Source of the DNA: an uncultured Flavobacteriaceae bacterium
GTDB taxonomy: Bacteria; Bacteroidota; Bacteroidia; Flavobacteriales; Flavobacteriaceae
NCBI GenBank assembly: GCA_938010765.1
Contig: CALLVX010000011.1
Span: 1 to 61,776, forward strand
Length of the DNA: 61,776 bases
Direction of reading: 5' to 3'
Below the pieces are notes generated by a model. That model saw only the letters and a program-made list of their open reading frames with translations, had not been told where the DNA came from and did not search any database. A program made the position numbers and the translations under genes. This document shows positions 36,433 through 44,458 of the stretch, in pieces (within the stretch, counting starts at the first letter, position 1; the number at the start of each line of letters is the position of its first letter).

Positions 36433-36969
36433 ATGAAAAAGCTACTTGTAATAGTATTAACGATTAGTTCGAGCCTGGCAATGGGGCAGCTTCCTGCTTG
36501 GAATATTACTTCATCGGGAGCATCGGCAGCAATGGAAGCACCCCTAGTTGCCTGGAATTGGCCAGCAGAACCTTTAATGATGGATGCCGTAAAAAAGTTT
36601 AGCAGAGAATACGCCAAAAGAAACATTTATTATGCACCCACAGTAGCCGATGGCGGACGGGTTGCTCGTGGAGAAGTAACCGCCCTACGAAGGCGTTCCC
36701 AAGATTTGCTTAGGAAGAATACTGCTCTTGGGCCTATTTATCCATACAGAAAAAGGGATAACGCAAGACGCTTGAACACGATAGATAGCTTATTGCTCAA
36801 TGTTGAGCAGCAGTTTGCAAACCTCACTATTACTAGAACAGGTATCTATGGCGAGCGCATGAACCTGAATCAAAACAACGCAATGACGATGGAACAGTGG
36901 AGTAGAAAGTTAGACGAAATCGAATCTGACATCAACAATTGTAGAATTCTAAATCTATGGGTCAAGTAA
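36433..36969 (+). CDS. Exported T4SS-operon protein of unknown function (3 of 5)
   Basis: The 178-residue protein has a signal peptide (MKKLLVIVLTISSSLAMGQ). A Trp-containing N-terminal segment (LPAWNITSSGASAAMEAP) and a basic helical body (LRRRSQDLLRKN, DSLLLNVEQQFANLTITR) follow. One Cys lies near the C-terminus. No family recognised. Size, export signal and helical content match its four neighbours, suggesting one functional group, perhaps components of a pilus or envelope scaffold. Confidence 0.72.
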   Translation: MKKLLVIVLTISSSLAMGQLPAWNITSSGASAAMEAPLVAWNWPAEPLMMDAVKKFSREYAKRNIYYAPTVADGGRVARGEVTALRRRSQDLLRKNTALGPIYPYRKRDNARRLNTIDSLLLNVEQQFANLTITRTGIYGERMNLNQNNAMTMEQWSRKLDEIESDINNCRILNLWVK

Positions 36970-37016
36970 GGGTCGGGCCATAGGAAAGCAAATTATAAAA
37001 CATTAAATCATTCGCT

Positions 37017-37571
37017 ATGAAAAATATAGTATGCACACTAATTACTTTGCTCATGTTCAAATCGGCAGCGGCGCAAATTCCGATACCTACTGGTGTTCCT
37101 CTTACAGATAGGTTTTCTCAAGATGCCTATGACGATATGTTGAAGGACTACGGTAAAATAGCGGTTAAAGACCTTGCAAGCGCAGAAATTGTATCCCATA
37201 TGGAAGATGCGATCGTTGAAAGAACCAAAAGCATGAGTATTATGGGTTCTCCTCTAAGGGCCGCAAGAGAAGACGTTGTAGAATTTATAAGACGCGATTG
37301 TAGCGCCTATATAAGTGATAAGTACCCGATAGTTTCCCCTAGCGCATTATACGCCGGGCAGAGCATGTTTAAGAACATTGCGATCAATACAAGGTACGGG
37401 TTAAAGTACCGTGCCGCGATAGCAAACATAAATACCTATTTGGTAAGAAGGCCAACAAGAATTACGCCGCTCAGCAGATATTTGAAAGTATCGGAAGGAG
37501 AGCGAATGATGCTTGTTCTTGAAGAGTTAGAAGATGTAATAACAATAACATTAGAAAATGAAGAATATTAA
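37017..37571 (+). CDS. Exported T4SS-operon protein of unknown function (4 of 5)
   Basis: The 184-residue protein has a signal peptide ending near KSAAAQ. It carries one Cys in VVEFIRRDCSAYI and a helical body with LYAGQSMFKNIAINTRYGLK. The C-terminus is acidic (LEELEDVITITLENEEY), unlike the array proteins. No family recognised. It overlaps the next gene by 14 bp, so the two are probably translationally coupled. Confidence 0.72.
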   Translation: MKNIVCTLITLLMFKSAAAQIPIPTGVPLTDRFSQDAYDDMLKDYGKIAVKDLASAEIVSHMEDAIVERTKSMSIMGSPLRAAREDVVEFIRRDCSAYISDKYPIVSPSALYAGQSMFKNIAINTRYGLKYRAAIANINTYLVRRPTRITPLSRYLKVSEGERMMLVLEELEDVITITLENEEY

Positions 37572-38130
37572 AATTTATATGATACTTATTTGCCTTGGCG
37601 TGTCTGCGAACCAATTTGCGCAAACAGAGATACGGGATAATACACTCAATGGTTTAAGAGCTGCCCAGTTAATAGAGGTAACGGCAGTTGCAGGGGAAAG
37701 AACGGCCCTTGCGTTGTTATTCGACAGGCTGCATACGCAAGAAGAGGAATACCAGCTTAAGATAAGTGTGGCTAGTATTACTACGAGTACTCCAATTTAT
37801 GCAGGGCTGACAAGGATAAGCCTGTCTAATAGAAATCTTATTAGAGATTTAGAAAGGCAGGTACGTAGAATAAAAAGAATTCCACGCTTTTTAAGGCATG
37901 GTATCAAAGATATCGAAAGCAGATTGGAGCGCGAAAAGGAATATCATGACAAGATAGATGATAACATTGCCCTATCGTTGGCGCAGGTAGCGACAGCTGG
38001 GGGAGCAGGTTACAACTACACGTTTTGGCTCAAAAAGTTTCAGCAAATGCAAGATAATAGATCTAATCTTCAAGAAATACAGTACCACTTAGATAATAGC
38101 GGTACGATTAATAAAATATTTAAAGAATAA
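37558..38130 (+). CDS. Exported T4SS-operon protein of unknown function (5 of 5), TraI/VirB5 position
   Basis: The 190-residue protein has a signal peptide ending near NQFAQ. The body is a long helical coil (LIRDLERQVRRIKRIPRFLR; DIESRLEREKEYHDKID), and a glycine turn AGGAGYNY leads into a final helix. It stands directly before the VirB6/TraJ gene, where VirB5/TraI-like coiled-coil periplasmic proteins are found in other T4SS, so a minor-pilin role is plausible. No sequence family is recognised with confidence. Confidence 0.72.
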   Translation: MKNIKIYMILICLGVSANQFAQTEIRDNTLNGLRAAQLIEVTAVAGERTALALLFDRLHTQEEEYQLKISVASITTSTPIYAGLTRISLSNRNLIRDLERQVRRIKRIPRFLRHGIKDIESRLEREKEYHDKIDDNIALSLAQVATAGGAGYNYTFWLKKFQQMQDNRSNLQEIQYHLDNSGTINKIFKE

Positions 38131-38134
38131 AATC

Positions 38135-38959
38135 ATGGATGCAATATTAGATACATTTTGGCAAAATCTCTTTGGGGTTGGCAGTAGCAGCGGGGCTATC
38201 TATGGTTTCGTAGAGGCAATTTTAGTAGATATGAGGAAAGTTGCCGCTGTTTTGGTTACTATTTTTATGGGATACAAGGTAATGCTCTACTTCTCGGATA
38301 TGGAGACCAGGCTAGATCCCTTTGTAATTATAAAGCCCCTTATATTTCTATTTGTTTTGAGTGTGTATTCACCTTTGGTAGATATGTTGGTACGGGTCCC
38401 TATGGAGATAGTCGACGACATTATTGATCAGCATATCAACCATACAGAGGCCGATTTTGAAGACGCTATTACCCATGTAGATGATGGGTCTGCCGCCGGG
38501 CCGGGGCAAGGGTTGTTCGATATTCTGGCCATCAACCCGACCTTAGAACTCATTCATCTGCTCATCTATTTAGCATCTACCATGGTAGCCTATTATATGA
38601 TGTTCAGGCAAATTATTTTAATTGCTATCTACTATATCGTAGGCACCATAGCGCTCCCCTTTTCACTTATTGCTGGCAACCAAGATACCGCACGTAATTG
38701 GTATTTGGGTTTCATAGCGGTCATGATGTGGAAACCAATGCTCAAAATAATGCAGGGAATCATTATCGCCCTAGATCCCGCAGCGGTGTCGTTTACTAAC
38801 GCCCTATTCTCGGTAGCCCTACAAATCGTAATGATTCTCACCATACTACAGATTCCCAAATTTGCCAACCTTGTCGTGAGCAAAGGCAGTGATGCAGGAT
38901 CTGATGTCGGGGGCAAATTTATGAGCTCTGTGGGTAAAATATTTAAAGGTAGCAAATAA
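38135..38959 (+). CDS. traJ: VirB6-like polytopic membrane protein (Bacteroidetes TraJ family)
   Basis: The 274-residue protein has about six hydrophobic segments. Examples are VAAVLVTIFMGYKVMLYF, IKPLIFLFVLSVYSPLVDML, LIHLLIYLASTMVAYYMMF, IILIAIYYIVGTIALPFSLI and LFSVALQIVMILTILQI. A final segment rich in Gly/Ser/Lys is cytoplasmic. The pattern and the position between a coiled-coil exported protein and TraF/TraE-like genes identify it as the inner-membrane channel subunit. Start ATG lies 4 bp after the previous stop. Confidence 0.85.
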   Translation: MDAILDTFWQNLFGVGSSSGAIYGFVEAILVDMRKVAAVLVTIFMGYKVMLYFSDMETRLDPFVIIKPLIFLFVLSVYSPLVDMLVRVPMEIVDDIIDQHINHTEADFEDAITHVDDGSAAGPGQGLFDILAINPTLELIHLLIYLASTMVAYYMMFRQIILIAIYYIVGTIALPFSLIAGNQDTARNWYLGFIAVMMWKPMLKIMQGIIIALDPAAVSFTNALFSVALQIVMILTILQIPKFANLVVSKGSDAGSDVGGKFMSSVGKIFKGSK

Positions 38960-38993
38960 GCTAGCAAAACGAAAACGCTAAAAAACAGAAACT

Positions 38994-39296
38994 ATGGAAA
39001 TAAGATCACCTAAAGTTTTAGAAAAAACACCCGAAGTATGGGGTTTTAATCTGGGAAAAGTGGCAGTGATAGTCTTGTCAGGTATGGGATTGTTATTCAT
39101 TGGCCCTTACAGTCTAAAAACCGCACTCGTATTCCCGCTTTTTGGGGGAGTCTATTTTTTAATCGATGCAAAATTTCCCGCAAAAGGCGAGCTATTACAG
39201 TTCATAAGCTACAATACGGGTAATAAATGTATTCATTGTAAAAAACAATTAAAAAAATTAACCAAAAAACAAACATATGTAGAAAATTTAGAATAG
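38994..39296 (+). CDS. traF: VirB3-like protein (Bacteroidetes TraF family, DUF4133)
   Basis: The 100-residue protein has a VirB3-type layout. A short cytoplasmic N-terminus contains TPEVWGFNLGK; two adjacent membrane segments follow (VIVLSGMGLLFIGPYSL; ALVFPLFGGVYFLID), then a basic tail with a CIHC pair. Such proteins sit beside the VirB4 ATPase at the channel base. It is encoded just before the pilin-like gene, as in Bacteroidetes conjugation loci (reversed order overall). Confidence 0.82.
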   Translation: MEIRSPKVLEKTPEVWGFNLGKVAVIVLSGMGLLFIGPYSLKTALVFPLFGGVYFLIDAKFPAKGELLQFISYNTGNKCIHCKKQLKKLTKKQTYVENLE

Positions 39297-39299
39297 TAA

Positions 39300-39686
39300 A
39301 TGAGTAAAAATGGAGTATTAATAAATGTAAAAATGAAAAAAATGGAAAAAATGAAATCAATTATCGCGAATTTTAAAAGTAATGATGTAATCGAAAACCG
39401 TCATCCTAAAATGGCAATAATACGGTCTATGACGGTATTTGCGGTCTTGTTATTCTTCACCTCGCCAGCAATGGCGGTTGCTGGTAAGTTAACAGGTTGG
39501 CAGACTACTATAACCACGGCGATGACCACATTGGTGGCAATTTACGCCGTTGTCGGCGGTTTCCTTGTATTTGTACAATACATGCAAGGTAGTGAGCAAG
39601 CACAAAAGAACCTGATAAAGTTCATCATCGGGTTGGCAGTGTTCGGAGCTTCAACCGTTTTAGTAACCGATTTCGGTACACCATAA
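39300..39686 (+). CDS. traE: VirB2-like pilin/TraE-family membrane protein (DUF4134-like)
   Basis: The 128-residue protein has a polar leader (about 35 residues with several possible Met starts), a first hydrophobic segment ending in SPAMAVAG like a signal cleavage region, and two further membrane helices (TTLVAIYAVVGGFLVFVQYM; KFIIGLAVFGASTVLVTDF) separated by a short polar loop with KNL. This is the classical two-helix VirB2/TraE pilin pattern. A terminator follows immediately, so it ends one transcript. The exact start is uncertain because of four in-frame ATGs (residues 1, 12, 15, 18). Confidence 0.85.
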   Translation: MSKNGVLINVKMKKMEKMKSIIANFKSNDVIENRHPKMAIIRSMTVFAVLLFFTSPAMAVAGKLTGWQTTITTAMTTLVAIYAVVGGFLVFVQYMQGSEQAQKNLIKFIIGLAVFGASTVLVTDFGTP

Positions 39687-39698
39687 ATTACTGTAGAA

Positions 39699-39737
39699 GG
39701 GGAAGGTCGCGATGGTTTGTGGCCTTCCCTTTTTTTT
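39699..39737 (+). terminator. Intrinsic terminator after the pilin-like gene
   Basis: GGGAAGGTC pairs with GGCCTTCCC (one G-T pair) around a 12-base loop and is followed by eight T. It is a classical rho-independent terminator placed between the VirB2-like and VirB8-like genes, so the secretion operon may be split or partly attenuated here. Confidence 0.88.
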
Positions 39738-39853
39738 AACTCTTTTTTATAGATCTAAAATCGGCAATAGTGCTAGGTTCAACTTACAAGTTAGACCCTT
39801 TCGCACCGCATAAAAGATTGAAGATATCTACTATAAAATTAAAACTTAAGATC

Positions 39854-40483
39854 ATGAATATAAAATCATTAAAAGACATACCCACCAGTTTTGCCCTGGC
39901 AAAAAAGGCGATGGCCATTTGCTTGGTAACTTCGCTGGCATTGACCATAGGATGTTTGTCATGGGCTTTTTACGTTACCAGACATTTTGCCGAAACGGCC
40001 TATATCTTAACCGAAAACGGACAAATGGCATTGGCGAAGGGTATTTCGTCTACAGAAATAGATTTGTACAGAACACCAGAAATTAAAAGCCATATCTACA
40101 CCTTTCATAGATTGTTTTGGAATATAGATCAGTTCGTAGTAGAGCGCAATATGAATACTGCGCTTAGTATGACTGGCCACTCGGGAAAACAAGTGTATAT
40201 GAGCTTAAAGGCAAGCGGCCATTATAGCAAAATCAAAAGCCAGAATTTGGTGCAAACACTTCAAATAGATTCCCTTGATTTAGATGATACTAAAACACCT
40301 TACGAGGCCGCAGTATATGGGAAACTTACAGTAAAAAGAACAGATCAGGAGAAAAATCAAAAAGTAGATTTGTTCAAGGCCACTTTTAATCTGCACAATG
40401 TGGCAAGAACAGATGAAAACCCACATGGCCTGTTGATCGAGAACTATGAACCCGATACAAGAGAAATGCCAAAAAAGAAATAA
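39854..40483 (+). CDS. traK: VirB8-like protein (Bacteroidetes TraK family)
   Basis: I start at MNIKSLKDIP, after an improbable 28-residue leader. The 209-residue protein has a short cytoplasmic N-terminus and one membrane segment (AMAICLVTSLALTIGCLSWA). A periplasmic NTF2-like domain follows, with SHIYTFHRLFWNIDQFVVER and the closing EAAVYGKLTVKRTDQ and LLIENYEPDTREMP. This is the TraK/VirB8 bridge between inner-membrane complex and core. It follows the terminator and may use read-through or its own promoter in the 110-bp gap. Confidence 0.86.
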   Translation: MNIKSLKDIPTSFALAKKAMAICLVTSLALTIGCLSWAFYVTRHFAETAYILTENGQMALAKGISSTEIDLYRTPEIKSHIYTFHRLFWNIDQFVVERNMNTALSMTGHSGKQVYMSLKASGHYSKIKSQNLVQTLQIDSLDLDDTKTPYEAAVYGKLTVKRTDQEKNQKVDLFKATFNLHNVARTDENPHGLLIENYEPDTREMPKKK

Positions 40484-40709
40484 GGATTGTAACCTGATTC
40501 TGAATTTTGACAACTGTTTTGTTCAAAATCAGATGCGCCTTTGAAACAGGGCTCTGCCAAGAAATTTAAAGTAGTATTGATCTTGGTTTTTAAAATAAAT
40601 ACGGAATAGACTAGGGGTAAAAGGCCATTTGCGATACATACTAATAGGAGAAGGTGAACTAGCATAAGACGAGAAACAAAAAAACGAATAAATAGTTAAA
40701 AATAGTAGT

Positions 40710-41132
40710 ATGGAAGAGAACGTAATATGGAAGGGGAACCCTTCACAATGGACTAATTTTCCCTTTTATATGTTGTGCGTACTGTTTACGGCAGCATTCG
40801 GGATCGGAATTTTAATGGCACTGTGGAAATATTTCGACACCAAATACCATCGCTTAGAAGTCACAGATCAGCGCATTATTGAGCACATGGGTATTTTCTC
40901 AAAAACCACCAACGAAGTTGAGTTGTACAGGGTAAAGGATATTCAACACTTACAACCCTTCTGGTTGCGAATTATGGGGCTCTCGAACGTTTGGTTAGAT
41001 AGCACAGATCATTCGAACCCGGTTATATTGATCCAAGGAATCCCCAATGGCAAAGAAATAAAAGAGCAGCTTCGCATGGCTGTAGATGCCCGCCGTGATA
41101 TCAAAGGTGTAAAAGAAGTAGATTTCAAGTAG
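40710..41132 (+). CDS. Membrane-anchored PH-domain (bPH2-like) protein
   Basis: The 140-residue protein has a single membrane region near the N-terminus (FYMLCVLFTAAFGIGILMAL) and then a bacterial PH domain: KYHRLEVTDQRIIEHMGIFS, TTNEVELYRVKDIQH, LGLSNVWLDS-like segment and a final helix KEIKEQLRMAVDARRDI. Small bPH2 proteins of the YdbS/YdbT type are widely distributed and of unknown function. Its presence between TraK and the charged-protein array is unusual for a T4SS. It may help assemble substrates at the membrane. Confidence 0.82.
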   Translation: MEENVIWKGNPSQWTNFPFYMLCVLFTAAFGIGILMALWKYFDTKYHRLEVTDQRIIEHMGIFSKTTNEVELYRVKDIQHLQPFWLRIMGLSNVWLDSTDHSNPVILIQGIPNGKEIKEQLRMAVDARRDIKGVKEVDFK

Positions 41133-41139
41133 TAAGCTG

Positions 41140-41160
41140 CCTCGGGGCGAGCCCACGAGG
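41140..41160 (+). repeat. Hairpin repeat, left copy (CCTCGGGGC...GAGG)
   Basis: A 21-bp imperfect palindrome with arms CCTC/GAGG and GGGC/GCCC is followed by GCATT and, within 120 bp, by ATTATCGAGTAAAAA. A second copy with the same following elements starts at 50287. The two copies bracket the charged-protein gene array exactly. It may also work as a terminator-like stem after the PH-domain gene. Confidence 0.78.
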
Positions 41161-41279
41161 CATTAAAAGGAATGTAACATTGATTTCGATGCAGGCCTGT
41201 CTGTACACTTGTCGTTAAGGCGTCGGAGCATTGTATATCTAGATTATCGAGTAAAAAGTAACGTAGAAAAGACCGTAGA

Positions 41280-41708
41280 ATGAAAAAAGAAGAACGAACA
41301 GGCTTTAGAAAATTTTTGAATGGCACCAAAATGGTTCTCTACTTTTTATTATTGTTGGGAATGAAAGCATTCAAAAAGGCACCCAAAGAAACGGCACAAG
41401 TTACGGCGTCTAATGCTAGAAAAAAGCACACAAGTTTCCTTAGCCAACTTTTTACGTTTGCATACACACGCTTTAAAGGTACTTTTGGTGAAGGTACCGG
41501 CGAACTAAAAAAATCTTTCAAAAAGAAAGAGAAGAAAAAAAGAACCCGTAAGACCTGGGCACGTATAAAACAAGATTTTCAAGATTACTACCAGGATCTA
41601 AAAGATGAATTTGAAAAAGGCGAAACCGAGTACTTAGAAGAAGGCATCGAAAAAAAAAACGATCAAATGAGAATCAGACCACCAAGGGGCCTAGAAATGA
41701 GTAGCTAA
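41280..41708 (+). CDS. Array protein 1: membrane segment plus Lys-rich helical body
   Basis: The 142-residue protein has one hydrophobic segment (TKMVLYFLLLLGMKAF, about residues 18-33) and then a strongly basic body (LKKSFKKKEKKKRTRKTW). An acidic amphipathic helix (YYQDLKDEFEKGETEYLEEG) precedes the C-terminus MRIRPPRGLEMSS. No family recognised. It is the first gene after the left hairpin repeat. It differs from later array proteins by being basic in the middle, but keeps an Arg-containing tail. It could be a membrane adaptor for the array substrates or a substrate itself. Confidence 0.65.
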   Translation: MKKEERTGFRKFLNGTKMVLYFLLLLGMKAFKKAPKETAQVTASNARKKHTSFLSQLFTFAYTRFKGTFGEGTGELKKSFKKKEKKKRTRKTWARIKQDFQDYYQDLKDEFEKGETEYLEEGIEKKNDQMRIRPPRGLEMSS

Positions 41709-41755
41709 ACAAGAAGCACTTGTTGCGCTCCAAATAGCACATAAAATTCAATAAA

Positions 41756-42253
41756 ATGGCAGCTAAAGAACCTGAAAATAAAAAAGATGCACTGGGTGCG
41801 GCCCGGCAGATAACAAGATCGGCTTCGGCAGTTACCAAGTTCTCCGGGAGAGGCTTGGCCAAAAAAGCTTTGGCTTCTATTGGTGTAAAAGTGAAAAAAA
41901 AGGGGATAGAGGAACGGAAAAAAGCAATCGAAAAGAAAAAAATAGGCCCCAAGAAAAAAAAGGCATCCACGAAAAAAACCATAGCGGAAGCACTCTGGGA
42001 CGCTTTGTTTCCAAAACCAACGGTTGATAAGCCAGAACAAAAGAAAGAGAAACCTAAAAAAACGGAAGTCAAGACCACCGTGACAGCAAGTTTTGCGCAG
42101 AATGGGAAACTAGATAAACTGTTTAGAAACGCCATGGTCACCGCAAAAAACGAAGATAAACGGCCAATCTTGGATCAGAAAAAAGTAGCAAAGACTGTAA
42201 AAGAGTTAACAAAAGTAGCCACAAAAAGAACCAAAACAAAGATGAGTTTATAA
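41756..42253 (+). CDS. Array protein 2: very basic, Lys-rich
   Basis: The 165-residue protein starts MAAKEPENKKDALGAARQI and is about one quarter lysine. A moderately hydrophobic stretch (FSGRGLAKKALASIGVKV, about residues 25-42) is followed by Lys runs (GPKKKKASTKK; EQKKEKPKKTEV). The tail is TKVATKRTKTKMSL. No family recognised. Nothing suggests a signal peptide. The basic tail ending in a hydrophobic residue matches the shared pattern; nucleic-acid binding is the main alternative. Confidence 0.65.
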   Translation: MAAKEPENKKDALGAARQITRSASAVTKFSGRGLAKKALASIGVKVKKKGIEERKKAIEKKKIGPKKKKASTKKTIAEALWDALFPKPTVDKPEQKKEKPKKTEVKTTVTASFAQNGKLDKLFRNAMVTAKNEDKRPILDQKKVAKTVKELTKVATKRTKTKMSL

Positions 42254-42312
42254 AGCGTATGTTTTTTCAAGAACATAGGCATTGGGCTTAGCGCCCTATA
42301 AAAACGAACAAA

Positions 42313-43458
42313 ATGGCAAAATATAGAGGGTTATTAGAAGATACGCCGCAGGCGAAAAATAGGCGTAAGCTAATTGGGCGTTCCGGTTTAGTTGCATTTA
42401 CGAGTTTGCTAATGGTGGGCTTAAGTTTTGTTACCGCTGGTGCTTTCCCAATTGCTATATGTGCCGGGCTCGGTGTATATGCCAGCTGGAAAGTAGGTAG
42501 CAAGTTAGGAAAAGCCCTTGCAAATAGTGCTGCGAATACTAGAATTGCGACACTCGAGAAACAGATAAAAGAGCTGCAAAAGGAAATAAAGCTGTTAGAT
42601 CTGCATGAAGAAAGAAATGCCAAAAAAGAGAAAGGTCTGGAAGTAGGTGAAGAGATAGCACAAAACCAGGTGCAAATCCATGATGAAACTACAGGTCAAG
42701 ACCATGGGAAAGAGGAAGAAAAAGAACTAGATGAAGTACATAGTGAAATTGAAATGGGCGAAAGTGGTCTTAGATCCGCTCCTGATTTGGTGCCAGAATC
42801 AGGTTTATCTCCCGATGGCCAAAGTGCACCTATTGATGGCTCGGAAATTCGGCCAATTACAGAAAAACTAAAAGAAGGCCCTATTAGCAGTAGATTACAA
42901 AGAGCCACGGTTGGTACAAAAATGCGGGTTGCAGCTTCTGATAAAAATAGAGGGGTTAAAAATCAAAATCGCAGTGATAAAAAGACAAATGCCAAAAACA
43001 ATTTGGAAGCGTCTAAAGGAGAAAAGTTGGTGCTAAGAGAGGAAATCAAATTAGCAAGAACCAATATGAAAATCAAAAAGCTTGATCCAACAGCCGAGGT
43101 CGAGGAGACAAGAGCAGGTCTCAAAACAGGTTTCGTGGGTAGCAAAATGCAACGCGCTACGGCAGGTATTGCTGTTAGAAAAGCAACATTCAAAACAAAT
43201 CAGGCAGCAAGAAGTAATGCCAATGCCAGTGCCAAGCAGGCGGTTAAAAACAATATAGAAGCTGCCAAAGCAGATGCAAAGGCGTTTAGGGAAGCATCCA
43301 AAATAGCTGTAAGAGATAAAAAAGTTGAAAAACTTAAGACGTTGGCCCAAACCAATTCAAAAGCTGCGAAAGAAGCTAGGAGAAAAGTTGCCGACAATTC
43401 AGGGCTGCAAAAAACTGGCGGAAAACGTACCTCTGCAGGAGTTGGCATTGGCGTATGA
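42313..43458 (+). CDS. Array protein 3: membrane hairpin, coiled coil, basic C-terminal half
   Basis: The 381-residue protein has a pair of hydrophobic stretches (LVAFTSLLMVGLSFVTAGAF; PIAICAGLGVYASWKVGSKL, about residues 27-66). A coiled coil with LEKQIKELQKEIKLLDLHEE follows, then an acidic linker and a long Ala/Lys/Arg-rich C-terminal half. That half contains a duplicated motif: SRLQRATVGTKMRVA (about residue 195) and SKMQRATAGIAVRKA (about 277). The end is GKRTSAGVGIGV. No known family. The membrane hairpin followed by a coiled coil resembles array proteins 4 and 5. Confidence 0.7.
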   Translation: MAKYRGLLEDTPQAKNRRKLIGRSGLVAFTSLLMVGLSFVTAGAFPIAICAGLGVYASWKVGSKLGKALANSAANTRIATLEKQIKELQKEIKLLDLHEERNAKKEKGLEVGEEIAQNQVQIHDETTGQDHGKEEEKELDEVHSEIEMGESGLRSAPDLVPESGLSPDGQSAPIDGSEIRPITEKLKEGPISSRLQRATVGTKMRVAASDKNRGVKNQNRSDKKTNAKNNLEASKGEKLVLREEIKLARTNMKIKKLDPTAEVEETRAGLKTGFVGSKMQRATAGIAVRKATFKTNQAARSNANASAKQAVKNNIEAAKADAKAFREASKIAVRDKKVEKLKTLAQTNSKAAKEARRKVADNSGLQKTGGKRTSAGVGIGV

Positions 43459-43782
43459 CAGTTGGGGGCGTTACGAGCCCGGAATGAGTTTTAGTTGTTG
43501 AGGTGTGCCCTTCTTTCGGGCAAATAAATAGGCAGCATATAATATGTGAAAAGTAAGATTTTTTTTAGAGGAGCTATGGCGGTAGGGCAGCTCAAATTAT
43601 AAACTATAGCATAAGCGCACCGCGAAGAATAACTGAAGACGAGTGCAGTATAAAAGAATAAAGTATATGGCTTTCAGGTAAAAATATACAGAAGTGAAAA
43701 TACCTATGAGACATGTTCGAAAGGTGCCGGTAACAAGGCAAGTTAATTTATAAGGTAACAGAGTGCTGTTAAAAATAACAGG
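43459..43782. other. Intergenic region in the array
   Basis: These 324 bp contain small stems, GCCC-TTCTTT-CGGGC near 43507 and GAGCT...AGCTC near 43571. No coding frame is supported. The stems recall those before array genes 7 and 8 and may act as transcript-end or processing signals. Confidence 0.45.
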
Positions 43783-44409
43783 ATGGCAAATAAAATAGAA
43801 TCCACTAAAGAAAAAAGTAATAACCAAGCAACGAGAACGGCCCAAAAAGCCAATCTCGAAGCAATGAAAGAAGAATTAAGCGATTTAGAGAAACAGCAAC
43901 CACAAGAGCAGGATCAACAAGAGTCGAAACCCAAATCTGGTATCGGGAATACTGTTCAAAAATTGCCTAAAACCTTGCAGCGAGGGTTGTTTGCAGTTTC
44001 GCTTCTGATCATAAACCCGGTTGCTTTTATTATTGCAGCTGTCTTGTATGCAGTATATAAGACTCTTGAGGCCCGAGGTAAGCAAACAACGAAACAGTCA
44101 AAGAGAAGCTTTAGCGATATCAAGAAAGATACATTGAAAGAGCTAAAGGTGAAAATAAAAGGGTTGCAAAAAGATTTAAGGGAACGTGAAAAAACTTCCA
44201 AAAATAAAAAGAAAGATAAAGTCAAGGGCAAGGTCACTGGTGCAAAGCCTACGAAAACGCCTGAAAAACTAACAAAATCGAGTTTAGCCGGTATGATGAC
44301 GCCCTTAAACGAAAGTAAACGTCCTTTCTTGGCTAAATTAAGAGCGAGATTAGCAAAAACTAAAAAAAAGAGCAAAACCAAAAAAAGGGGTGGTGGTCTA
44401 AGAATCTAA
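43783..44409 (+). CDS. Array protein 4: membrane hairpin protein, paralogue of protein 5
   Basis: The 208-residue protein starts MANKIESTKEKS. A Gln/Glu-rich segment precedes a hydrophobic core (RGLFAVSLLIINPVAFIIAA, then VLYAVYKTLEARG, about residues 65-98). A basic coiled coil follows, then SSLAGMMTPLNESKRPFL and the tail KKKSKTKKRGGGLRI. Residues about 28-135 are nearly identical to the start of array protein 5, and the DNA is also near-identical, showing recent tandem duplication. The LAGxMTPxN motif before the tail is shared too. No known family. Confidence 0.72.
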   Translation: MANKIESTKEKSNNQATRTAQKANLEAMKEELSDLEKQQPQEQDQQESKPKSGIGNTVQKLPKTLQRGLFAVSLLIINPVAFIIAAVLYAVYKTLEARGKQTTKQSKRSFSDIKKDTLKELKVKIKGLQKDLREREKTSKNKKKDKVKGKVTGAKPTKTPEKLTKSSLAGMMTPLNESKRPFLAKLRARLAKTKKKSKTKKRGGGLRI

Positions 44410-44458
44410 TATTGTTGACTTAGTAGTTTATAAAGCAAGAGTTGATTTAAAAAATAAA

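Noticed and set aside
41674..42141. Minus-strand Phe-rich open frames over array genes 2-4
   Set aside because: They mirror Lys-rich codons (AAA/AAG read as TTT/CTT) of the true genes.
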